A stretch of 64,000 nt of DNA from SZUA-265 sp965651905 (GTDB lineage Bacteria; Myxococcota_A; Polyangia; Polyangiales; Polyangiaceae): positions 1 through 64,000 of the forward strand of contig CBFGUG010000035.1 of assembly GCA_965651905.1 (NCBI GenBank), given 5' to 3'. Below, piece after piece: positions 55,409-62,896 of the stretch (the first letter of the stretch is position 1; every line of letters begins with the position of its first letter). The translations under genes and the position numbers were made by a program. Below the pieces are notes generated by a model. The model had not been told where the DNA came from and did not search any database. It was given only the letters and a program-made list of their open reading frames with translations.

Positions 55409-56299
55409 GTGGCGAACCTGAAAGCGATTCGTAAGCGCATCTCGACGGTCAAGTCGACGCAGAAGATCACCCGGGCCATGAAGATGGTGGCCGGCGCTCG
55501 GCTCAACCGTGCACAACAGCGCATCACCGCCATGAGGCCTTACGCCGTCACCACGGGCAAAGTACTTCGAGAGGTGATCGCGAGTGGTACGAGCACGGGA
55601 GATCAGCCGCACCCGCTCTTGGCCAGCCGTGAGAACAAGCGTGCGCTGTACGTCGTCGTCACCAGCGACCGCGGCCTGTGTGGTTCGTTCAACTCGGGCA
55701 TCAACAAGCGCGTCGAAGGCATTTGGCGCGACGCAGAGAAGTCAGGTGGGCAGGTCCAATTGGCGCTCATCGGCCGCAAGGGGCGAGATTACTTCCGCCG
55801 CCGTGGTGCCCCCGTCTTCCACCAGTTCGAAGGTGTATGGGAGAACCTGGATCTGGATACCGCGCGGGGGGTGGCTCGCAAGATCATCGCGCCGTTCATC
55901 CGCGGCGAGGTCGACTCGATCTACCTGGTCTACAACGAGTTCAAGAGCGCGATCAGTCAGCAGGTAGTGGTCGAGCCGCTGCTGCCTCTGAGTTCGTTAC
56001 TCAGCGACGACAAGACGGAAGCGGGCACCAGCAAGGCGGAGTTCATCTTTGAACCCGATCCGGATACACTTCTGGAGCGTTTGGTTCCGATGTACGTCGA
56101 GATCACGGTGCTGCGAGCGCTGTACGAGTCGATGGCTTCGGAGCTTGGCGCCCGCATGACTGCAATGGACGCCGCAACGAAGAATGCGTCTGAAGTGATC
56201 GATACCCTGACGCTGCAGTACAACCGTGCTCGACAGGCGGCGATCACCACTGAAATCCTAGAGATTATCGGCGGCGCCGAAGCCCTGGAACAAGGCTGA
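55409..56299 (+). CDS. atpG: ATP synthase F1 subunit gamma
   Basis: A 296-residue gamma subunit, the central rotor shaft. It has the conserved N-terminal helix (MANLKAIRKRISTVKSTQKITRAMKMVAGARLNRAQ), VVTSDRGLCGSFNSGINK and the C-terminal ARMTAMDAATKNASEVIDTLTLQYNRARQAAITTEI. GTG start with GGAG 13 bases upstream. It is the last gene of this atp cluster; atpD (beta) and atpC (epsilon) do not follow. Confidence 0.97.
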   Translation: MANLKAIRKRISTVKSTQKITRAMKMVAGARLNRAQQRITAMRPYAVTTGKVLREVIASGTSTGDQPHPLLASRENKRALYVVVTSDRGLCGSFNSGINKRVEGIWRDAEKSGGQVQLALIGRKGRDYFRRRGAPVFHQFEGVWENLDLDTARGVARKIIAPFIRGEVDSIYLVYNEFKSAISQQVVVEPLLPLSSLLSDDKTEAGTSKAEFIFEPDPDTLLERLVPMYVEITVLRALYESMASELGARMTAMDAATKNASEVIDTLTLQYNRARQAAITTEILEIIGGAEALEQG

Positions 56300-56469
56300 C
56301 ACCAATGTGATCGCGCCTGCGGTTTCGGCGCGCTGCGGCATAGACGCCCACTGACCAACGCAAGTCGTGAACTTCGCGTAACTCGTCGGTCAAAGCCTGA
56401 TGCAATCGCGGGGTGTAATGCCCGGCGATGCGCGAACCTGATCGACAAAATACGCAGGTTTCAAAGCGT

Positions 56470-56502
56470 CCGACGAGCTTGCAAGATTTCTCGTCGGGCC
56501 TT
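56470..56502 (+). terminator. Candidate terminator downstream of the atp operon
   Basis: An 8-bp perfect inverted repeat (CCGACGAG at 56470-56477, CTCGTCGG at 56490-56497; 12-nt loop, a flanking wobble pair extends it) is followed by GCCTTTGT. It lies 170 bp after atpG and before the next gene. The stem is strong but the T-run is only TTT, so termination may be inefficient. Confidence 0.4.
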
Positions 56503-56583
56503 TGTAGTCCCAAGTCGTTGTGCTGGGTTACGGGGGCGCGACCTTGACTTACCGCCGCTTTGATGGCTCGTTTGGCGGCACCA

Positions 56584-57318
56584 ATGAAGTCATCCCAAGC
56601 GTTCGTTACTTGCTTAGGGCTGGGGCTGGCCGTCGCATGCGGCGGAAGTGAAGAAGCTGCGCCCAAGACGCCCGCCCTGAAACCTGCCGCCAAACTCAGC
56701 GATTCATCCCAGCAGGAGAGCGAGGACGACAGCGAGGTCGTCCCGTCGCGTTGTGTGTATCGCAAGGGCGCGTGCATGCCGCCCATCCGCTGGGCGGAAA
56801 AATTGTGCGAAGGTGGGGTGTACCAAGACGTGGCGCTGTACATGTTCCGTTCAGGTACGCCCTGGACGCGCTTTTACATGCGCACGGGGCTGAACGCTGT
56901 AAACGGCTGGGGCCCGACCATCGCCGAAGATCTGGTGTTCGCCGAGGAGGTGATCCCGATCAACTACCGCGGCCAGAGCAAGTCGTTTCACGTCGAGGGC
57001 TCCCTCGGTACGTTCGATGTGCTGCGCTGGAACGGCAGCTGCGTGACCCTGGACCTCGGGGAGATCACCAAGAAGCGCCCGTCGACCCCCAAGAACTCTC
57101 GCGTCGACTGGAAAGAGATCAGCGAGAACATGCAGGACGCGCTGCTCGAGAGTTCCGAAGTCGAGCGTGTGTATCAATCGCGCCGCAAGGAATGCAAAGG
57201 CGCGAGCATCGGGCGAGTCACCGCAGAATGTGAACGTCTCGACAAGGAGCTGATGCGGGTCATCGCCAGCTACGTGCGCGAGGCCAAGACACTACCGCCT
57301 CCCGGCCTCTACCCCTGA
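56584..57318 (+). CDS. Hypothetical exported protein
   Basis: A 244-residue protein. ATG at 56584 begins a signal peptide (MKSSQAFVTCLGLGLAVAC); the Cys could be a weak lipobox site, though position -3 is Ala. A Ser/Asp/Glu-rich linker (about 30-50) precedes a domain with several paired cysteines (RCVYRKGACMPP, EKLCEGG, GSCVTL) that may form disulfides. The C-terminal part is helical and basic. No family recognised. An upstream ATG at 56563 in the same frame is also possible. Confidence 0.72.
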   Translation: MKSSQAFVTCLGLGLAVACGGSEEAAPKTPALKPAAKLSDSSQQESEDDSEVVPSRCVYRKGACMPPIRWAEKLCEGGVYQDVALYMFRSGTPWTRFYMRTGLNAVNGWGPTIAEDLVFAEEVIPINYRGQSKSFHVEGSLGTFDVLRWNGSCVTLDLGEITKKRPSTPKNSRVDWKEISENMQDALLESSEVERVYQSRRKECKGASIGRVTAECERLDKELMRVIASYVREAKTLPPPGLYP

Positions 57319-57324
57319 GTGGCG

Positions 57325-58632
57325 TCAGCCTGGGGGCACGCGGAACACGTTGCCCAGCTCCCAACCCTCCACACGCCTGACGTCAGGGGGCCTGGCGACC
57401 ACGACGCGCAGCTGACCGACCACGGCCAAGCTGAGTGACGCCGTGGTGCGTTCGACCATTTCTGCCTCCGTGAGCCCTGGGGCGAGTTTGGGCGCGCGCC
57501 TGGCGAACTGCGGGTTGGCTTCATGCAGTAGGCTCAACTGCCGTGCCCGGACGCTACTGCCCGCGTGACGAACCACATCGAGCAAGAAGCAGAAGTCGCC
57601 GCTGCGTTTGCGCTTGTGCAAGTCGGCAGCCGAGCTGCTCTCCAGCGTGATCGGGTGCCCGCTACTGGATAACAGCTGGCTCAGTGAGCGCCCCAGTTCG
57701 AGCAGATACGGACAGTCGTCGCGGGCTAAGAGCGTGCAGCTGGGGCCCGCGTAGCGCGTCGGGGTCGCGCGATTGGGCAACGGTCCGAGCCCAAAACGCT
57801 CCAGGCGTGGCGCAGGGATGTTCGCGAGCAGACTCGCGGCGGTGCCCGGCGCGCCCCAGCGCCCCGCACCGCGGCCGCTGTGCAGCACTACCCAACCGAC
57901 TTCGCTGGCATCGACCAACTCGGTATCGGGCCGCGGCGCGTGAAGACCGCGGCCGAGCCAACCCAAGTCGACGTGACCAGCTTCAAAAGCACGCAACGCC
58001 TCGGCCAGATCGGCGGCGGGTTGGACGCGAATGCGCTCGAGATACGCGGGACCTCGGGGCGCCCAAGGGTTGCGTCGCAGCTCGAGACCATTTCTGTTGA
58101 AGCGCGCACGGAAGGCCCCCGTGCCGTCGGGCGCCCCAGGGGAGAACGAACGCGGCAGAATCGCCGTAAGTGGGCTGCTGAGCATCTCGGCGAGGGCATC
58201 GGGGGCGACATCCTCGAACACCACCCAGCCGTCGGCGGCGCGCGGCGGCGCGTGATCGGCCATCAGCGCGTGGGCACCGAAACGCCGCGCGCGTTGCAGC
58301 GACCAAAGCAAGTCGCGTGAGCTCAAGGGGCGATCGATCGAGCTGCGCAGACCCGGGCGCAGCCGCACCTTCGAGCCACTGCCCACGGCAACGGGGCGCT
58401 CGGCAGCCAGCGTGGGGTAGGTGCGCCCGTGTTGATCTACGGCAAACAGCGGCTCAGCCACGGCGTGCCCGAACACGGCCGCCACGATGTCGTTCGAGTC
58501 GTGTGGATCGAGTCGAGCGAGCGACCACGGCACGCTCATCTTCAGCTCACCGTCGAGGGGCAAGCGCCCGAGCCCGAGGGACGCGCCGCCCGCGGCCATC
58601 AAACTCAAGAAGTTGCGTCGCGACAGCCTCAT
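57325..58632 (-). CDS. Tat-exported extracellular solute-binding protein, family 5-like
   Basis: A 435-residue protein. ATG at 58632 overlaps the preceding stop (ATGA, 58629-58632) and begins a twin-arginine signal (MRLSRRNFLSLMAAGGASLGLG). The body resembles the SBP_bac_5 family that binds oligopeptides or nickel: SVPWSLARLDPHDSNDIVAAVFGHAVAEPLF, KVRLRPGLRSS and SRDLLWSLQRA. It is shorter than OppA (about 540) and the peptide-binding contacts cannot be judged. No permease or ATPase genes are adjacent, so it may act outside a normal ABC importer. Confidence 0.78.
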   Translation of the reverse strand: MRLSRRNFLSLMAAGGASLGLGRLPLDGELKMSVPWSLARLDPHDSNDIVAAVFGHAVAEPLFAVDQHGRTYPTLAAERPVAVGSGSKVRLRPGLRSSIDRPLSSRDLLWSLQRARRFGAHALMADHAPPRAADGWVVFEDVAPDALAEMLSSPLTAILPRSFSPGAPDGTGAFRARFNRNGLELRRNPWAPRGPAYLERIRVQPAADLAEALRAFEAGHVDLGWLGRGLHAPRPDTELVDASEVGWVVLHSGRGAGRWGAPGTAASLLANIPAPRLERFGLGPLPNRATPTRYAGPSCTLLARDDCPYLLELGRSLSQLLSSSGHPITLESSSAADLHKRKRSGDFCFLLDVVRHAGSSVRARQLSLLHEANPQFARRAPKLAPGLTEAEMVERTTASLSLAVVGQLRVVVARPPDVRRVEGWELGNVFRVPPG

Positions 58633-60041
58633 CGCAGTACCCAAACCTGATCACCCGTTGCCAGCACTAGCGGCGCAAGCCCCGAGTCTTCGGCGGGGCA
58701 TACCGTCAACGCGTCGATGCCGCTGGGGACCGCGAGTTCGAAAGCGGGCGTGGGCGGCGAGGGTGGGGCCCAAGAGTAAACATTCAACTGGTCCTTTTTC
58801 GGATCCAGCGTAGAGCTGGAGACTGCAATTTCGATGCTGCCGTCGCCATCGAGATCGCCCAGCGCAGCTTGCGCGCCGCTGCCTTTGATGCTGGTGTGAT
58901 CGCCTGCGTCAGAGGAGACGTTCAAACTGTCTTCGCCCAGACGGCGCGCCGCCCAGTAACGCACGTGGCCTCCCTCGGGAGTAGAGATCCGCGCGCCCGC
59001 AACCGCGTCGATCAAGTGCACTTCACTGGCGAGCCCAGGCTTTGCGTCGCTGCTACACGGCCGCGGCTCGGGTAGTAAACCCACACCCGAACGCCGAGCG
59101 CAGCCCGCGTCGGACCACGGCAACATCCCGGGAAGGGACGCGAGCGGCTCGAGTGTTGGCGAGAGGCGAACCCAGTTGGCGCGGTCGGTCGAGCCCACGT
59201 CGAGGTGCTGCCCCTCCGCGAGCGTCACACTGCTGAGCGGTTGGCGCAGAGGTACGGGCGCGATGGCGGAGAGCTCTCCCCACGCCACCGTTCGTTCGTT
59301 CGTCAGCCTGCCGTCGAGCAAGCGGCCCACGACGATGTGATGGCGACCCGCGGCCACGATTTCGAGGGAGTCATCGCCATCCAGATCGCCGCAGCCGAGG
59401 GCAGGCGCTTGGTCGATGGGCATGGTCGCCTTGACGGTGCTCGAGAGCACCAAGGGCACCTTGGGAAGAAAGCTGCGCAGCTCGGCGTCCAGTTGCGCGC
59501 TGCTGAAGGCGTGGTGCGTGGAGCTCGGGTTGGGTTGTTTGATACGCGCCCAAAACCCGCGCGGCGTCGTGATCACGTCAGCCGTGACGTTCAGGCCCGC
59601 CGCAACCAGCTCGGGGGTGAGCAGCACCAAGTGTTCGTGATGGCGCGCTCGCAGCTGTGCGTCCGCGCGGCTGGCGACGCTGCCACCGTCGTGCATCGCG
59701 CCGTACCCTGCAACCAAACGCGCCAAACGTTCGCCCAAGGCTTCGCTTCTGCTGCCCTTGGGGCCGCCGCTCAGGTGTTGGCTGACGACCAACGCCGTGG
59801 GTAGTTTGGGCAGCTGTCGATTGAGCTCGCACGCGATCGTGCCGAGCGCCGTGGGCTGCTCGCAGCCAGACGCTTCGGGCGCTGGCGTCGCAGCGGGTGG
59901 TGCGGAAGGAGCTGCGGTCTTGGGCGCTGCCTCAGCAGACGACGCGTCTGGAGCAGCGGCGGCCGGTTGAGCTGCGACGTTGGCTACGCCCAGCCAAGCG
60001 CACGTGAGAGAAAAAATGCCGAACCGCGCGGAGCTTGCCAT
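58629..60041 (-). CDS. Exported FG-GAP repeat protein
   Basis: A 470-residue secreted protein. A signal peptide (about 1-25, ending VAAQP) is followed by an Ala/Pro-rich linker (about 26-60). A helical region (about 60-160), then a beta-propeller-like body with calcium-type motifs LGCGDLDGDDSLEIVAAG and ALGDLDGDGSIEIAVSSS make up the rest. It is coupled to the solute-binding protein gene by the ATGA overlap, so the two probably function together, but the substrate is unknown. Confidence 0.82.
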   Translation of the reverse strand: MASSARFGIFSLTCAWLGVANVAAQPAAAAPDASSAEAAPKTAAPSAPPAATPAPEASGCEQPTALGTIACELNRQLPKLPTALVVSQHLSGGPKGSRSEALGERLARLVAGYGAMHDGGSVASRADAQLRARHHEHLVLLTPELVAAGLNVTADVITTPRGFWARIKQPNPSSTHHAFSSAQLDAELRSFLPKVPLVLSSTVKATMPIDQAPALGCGDLDGDDSLEIVAAGRHHIVVGRLLDGRLTNERTVAWGELSAIAPVPLRQPLSSVTLAEGQHLDVGSTDRANWVRLSPTLEPLASLPGMLPWSDAGCARRSGVGLLPEPRPCSSDAKPGLASEVHLIDAVAGARISTPEGGHVRYWAARRLGEDSLNVSSDAGDHTSIKGSGAQAALGDLDGDGSIEIAVSSSTLDPKKDQLNVYSWAPPSPPTPAFELAVPSGIDALTVCPAEDSGLAPLVLATGDQVWVLR

Positions 60042-60168
60042 GGCCGTTCAATACTGCTCGCGGTGGGCCCGACGCAAGCACTCGGGGCAGCAGGCGGGGC
60101 AGCGCACGGCGGCAAGGCACGTGGATTGTGCTCGCGAGGGCGAAGCGTGTGCGTTAGACCGCGCGTGC

Positions 60169-61338
60169 ATGAGCGCTGCGCCACTTCGTTTGCCCGAACG
60201 TCTCGAATCGGCGCTGGTGCTGGGGCACCCGTGGGTATACCGCGAGCAGGTGCCCCAGAGGTTTGCCGCGCCGAGCGGCAGTTTCGTCAAGCTCACCTGC
60301 GGCAAGTTTCAAGGTTGGGCGCTGTGGGACGCCGAGTCGGCGATTGCCCTGCGAGTGTATTCACGCGAACGTCGCCCCGACGCGAAGTTCTTCGAAGCCC
60401 GCCTGCGTGAAGCCTGGCAACTGCGCGCGCCCCTGCTCGACCAGCAAACGGATGCCTTCCGCTGGGTTTACGGCGAGGCCGACGGCTTGCCGGGCATCGT
60501 CGTCGACTACTACGCGGGCCACGCCGTGATCGTGTGCGACTGCGCCGCGGCCGCGAGCGTCGCCCGTGGTCTCGTCAGCGCGCTGTGCGAAGTCGCGCCG
60601 CTGAAGGCCGTGATCTATCGGCGCCGCGACGCCGCCATCGCCGAGCGCCTGGAGTTACTCTGGGGCAACGCGCTGCCCGAAAAACTCGTGATCCAGGAAC
60701 ACGGCTTGAAGCTGCTGGTCGATCTGGCTGCTGGACAGAAGACAGGTCTGTTCCTCGACCATCGCGAAAACCGTGCCCACGTCGAGCGGCTGTCTGCAGG
60801 TAAACGCGTGCTCAATCTGTTCGCCTACAGCGGTGCGTTCTCTCTCGCGGCCCTGCGCGGCGGTGCCAGCTCCGTCGTCAGCGTCGACGTCGCGCCCGAA
60901 GCCGCCGTTGACGCCGCCGCCAACGTCGAACTCAACGGCCTGGATTCCAAACGTCACGAGTTCGCGGTCGCGGACGTGTTCGACTACCTCGAACAAGCCC
61001 GCGTCCGCAAACGACACTTCGACCTGATCGTCTGCGACCCCCCAAGCTTTGCCCGCAGCAACGCCCACCTCGACAAAGCGCTGAAGGCTTACACCCGCGT
61101 CAACGCTGCCGCGCTGAAACTCAGCGCAGCTGGCGGTCTCTACGCCGCCGCCAGCTGCACGGGCCGCGTCACCCCCGACGCCTTCAAGACCAGCCTCGCC
61201 CAATCCGCCCGCCGCGCCCAACGCCGCTTCCAAATCATCGCCGAACGCGGCCAACCCCTCGACCACCCCGTGTTACTCTCGCACCCCGAAGGACGCTACT
61301 TGAAGTTCGTGTTGGGACGAGTGCTGGAGCGGGTTTAG
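60169..61338 (+). CDS. rlmI: RlmI-like 23S rRNA (cytosine-C5) methyltransferase
   Basis: A 389-residue class I methyltransferase. ATG at 60169 begins the N-terminal PUA domain (about 1-75; RLPERLESALVLGHPWVYREQVPQ, FVKL..FQGWALWDAES). The middle EEHD-like domain contains ADGLPGIVVDYYAG. The SAM-binding domain follows, with TGLFLDHRENRAHV, VLNLFAYSGAFSLAALRGGASSVVSVD and the motif IV VCDPPSFARS. Length and order match RlmI, which methylates C1962 of 23S rRNA. The closely related RlmK-type or YccW paralogues cannot be excluded. Confidence 0.9.
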   Translation: MSAAPLRLPERLESALVLGHPWVYREQVPQRFAAPSGSFVKLTCGKFQGWALWDAESAIALRVYSRERRPDAKFFEARLREAWQLRAPLLDQQTDAFRWVYGEADGLPGIVVDYYAGHAVIVCDCAAAASVARGLVSALCEVAPLKAVIYRRRDAAIAERLELLWGNALPEKLVIQEHGLKLLVDLAAGQKTGLFLDHRENRAHVERLSAGKRVLNLFAYSGAFSLAALRGGASSVVSVDVAPEAAVDAAANVELNGLDSKRHEFAVADVFDYLEQARVRKRHFDLIVCDPPSFARSNAHLDKALKAYTRVNAAALKLSAAGGLYAAASCTGRVTPDAFKTSLAQSARRAQRRFQIIAERGQPLDHPVLLSHPEGRYLKFVLGRVLERV

Positions 61339-61376
61339 GTGCTTCGGGCGACGCGGTAGCAAGCATTCGTCGCGAA

Positions 61377-62237
61377 CTAACGCGCATTGGGCTTCTTCGT
61401 AGCAGTGGGGCGAGCGCGCGTCTTGGTGCGTGCGGATTTCTTTTGGGCTGGCGGTTTCTTCTTCTTGGTGGCTGGCTTCACGGTAGCTGGCTTCACGGTA
61501 GCTGGCTTCACGGTAGCTGGCTTCACCGCAGCTGGCTTCTTGAGGGCCGCCTTGGCGACAGCTCGGCGAGACCGTTTGTCTGCTGCCAGAGGCGCGCCAA
61601 CGTCGACCACCCGCGACTGGATCCCGAGCGGACGCGTCGGCGGGACGACGAGAGCTGCCACACCCCTGACGAAGAAGCTACGCACGTTGGGCCAATCGTC
61701 AGCGGCTTCGCCCGGCAGCGCTGCTTCTGCCTCTGCATCATCGAAGTGACTGAGGGCACGCAGCACCAACCCTCGATTGACGTCAGTCTCGTAAACCTCG
61801 GACAAGGCCTCCAAGCACTGCAGCAACCCCAGTCCGTGCATCTGAAGCATCACATAAAGGTCGAAGAAATCACGCCGTGTTCCGCGGTCCAGAATGGCGT
61901 GGGTTTTCGTCGCCAGAACGCCGGTCACGGTGAGCACGGCATCCTCCACGTGACGTTCCAGCTGCGGCAACACGAAGATGGAAACGTCGATGCCTTCGAA
62001 GTTCAGATGTGTCGTGTTCTTCGAGGTCTCGAGCAGTTCCACCCGCCCTTTCCGCTGCAACTCGGCGACCAGCGACTTCAAGTCTCGGGCGCGCAGTACC
62101 CCGAAGTCCGCATCATTGCTCGGCCTGTACGGTGCAAAGCAGCGCACCGCCTGACCGCCAATCACGAACCACACCTTACTTTCAGCCACGCCGGCAACGA
62201 GGCGATCGGGCAGCACTTCCAGTGGTGAACGCGGCAT
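61377..62237 (-). CDS. AbiEii-like nucleotidyltransferase with a basic repetitive tail
   Basis: A 286-residue protein. The N-terminal part (about 1-110) is a nucleotidyltransferase of the AbiEii/DUF6036 type: FVIGGQAVRCFAPYRPSNDADF gives the GG and D-x-D metal-binding motif (D42, D44). ATKTHAILDRGTRRDFFDLYVML (about 108-130) is the Arg/Asp motif typical of AbiEii toxins. After about residue 220 comes a Lys/Pro/Ala/Thr-rich tail with VKPAT pentapeptide repeats and KKKKPPAQKKS, like histone H1 or DNA-binding tails. It starts directly after the stop of the upstream gene. It is probably the toxin-like half of a pair. Confidence 0.78.
   Translation of the reverse strand: MPRSPLEVLPDRLVAGVAESKVWFVIGGQAVRCFAPYRPSNDADFGVLRARDLKSLVAELQRKGRVELLETSKNTTHLNFEGIDVSIFVLPQLERHVEDAVLTVTGVLATKTHAILDRGTRRDFFDLYVMLQMHGLGLLQCLEALSEVYETDVNRGLVLRALSHFDDAEAEAALPGEAADDWPNVRSFFVRGVAALVVPPTRPLGIQSRVVDVGAPLAADKRSRRAVAKAALKKPAAVKPATVKPATVKPATVKPATKKKKPPAQKKSARTKTRARPTATKKPNAR
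61471..61530. repeat. 15-bp tandem repeat in the nucleotidyltransferase tail
   Basis: Three perfect 15-bp units (GCTGGCTTCACGGTA on the plus strand, from 61471, 61486 and 61501) and a fourth variant unit (61516-61530) encode VKPAT-type pentapeptides. The frame is preserved, so copy number can vary without disrupting the gene. Confidence 0.85.
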
Positions 62238-62747
62238 TCAAATCCCTCGGTATTGCATCACGGCGGTGAGCAAACTGCGGCTCTTGGGGCGCCACCCGCG
62301 GCGCTTGGCAGCGTCGACCAAACACAGCCAGGGAAGGCCCGCCGCGAAGCTGATGGCGCGAGGTGAACCATAGTTGAACGCATGAAACACCAGCTGCCCG
62401 CCGCCAACTCTGGGCCCTTCTAGGTTGTACAGCGCTCGCACCACGTCTTCTGGCAACTGGGCCAGCTGGTACTCGGGCGCTTTGGCACGAGCAACGGCGT
62501 TGTAGACCGAACTTCGACTCGGCGGTCTGCATCCCACGCTACCGCAAAACGCTGCGATCTCATGGGCAACCTCGCTCAGCGCGGGCCGCTCGGGGGTCTG
62601 CAGTAGCCGCTGGAGCTCTCGCTCCACGACCTCAGGAATGCGCGCCCGCCCGCGATCAGCCCGCACACCATTCGGTTGCGCGGCGACCCCACCGCGGAAA
62701 CGCCGCTCCGCCCGAGCGATGGACGATTTGAGGTCTATTTCTGACAC
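62238..62747 (-). CDS. Hypothetical protein, candidate antitoxin partner of the nucleotidyltransferase
   Basis: A 169-residue protein from GTG 62747 (a TTG at 62783 in the same frame would give 181). Basic N-terminus (SIARAERRFRGGVAAQPN), then helical segments with SRSSVYNAVARAKA, a possible helix-turn-helix, and a conserved-looking core (DVVRALYNLEGPRV, LVFHAFNYGSPRAISFAAGLPWLCLVDAAKRRGWRPKSRSLL). Its stop directly abuts the start of the nucleotidyltransferase gene. Bicistronic placement and a possible DNA-binding domain suggest an AbiEi-like antitoxin or a regulator, but I do not recognise the family with certainty. Confidence 0.65.
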   Translation of the reverse strand: MSEIDLKSSIARAERRFRGGVAAQPNGVRADRGRARIPEVVERELQRLLQTPERPALSEVAHEIAAFCGSVGCRPPSRSSVYNAVARAKAPEYQLAQLPEDVVRALYNLEGPRVGGGQLVFHAFNYGSPRAISFAAGLPWLCLVDAAKRRGWRPKSRSLLTAVMQYRGI

Positions 62748-62896
62748 GGGATGTAGGTTACGGCAGGCTCGAAGCGCTGGCAACGCTGGGAAGCACGCTG
62801 GTAAGTGGACGGCGGAACGGAAACGGCCATCAGACGCGATTCCTTCTACTTGCCAGGGGCCTCGACGCTACACCCTCGACACGTTCGAGACGTCGC

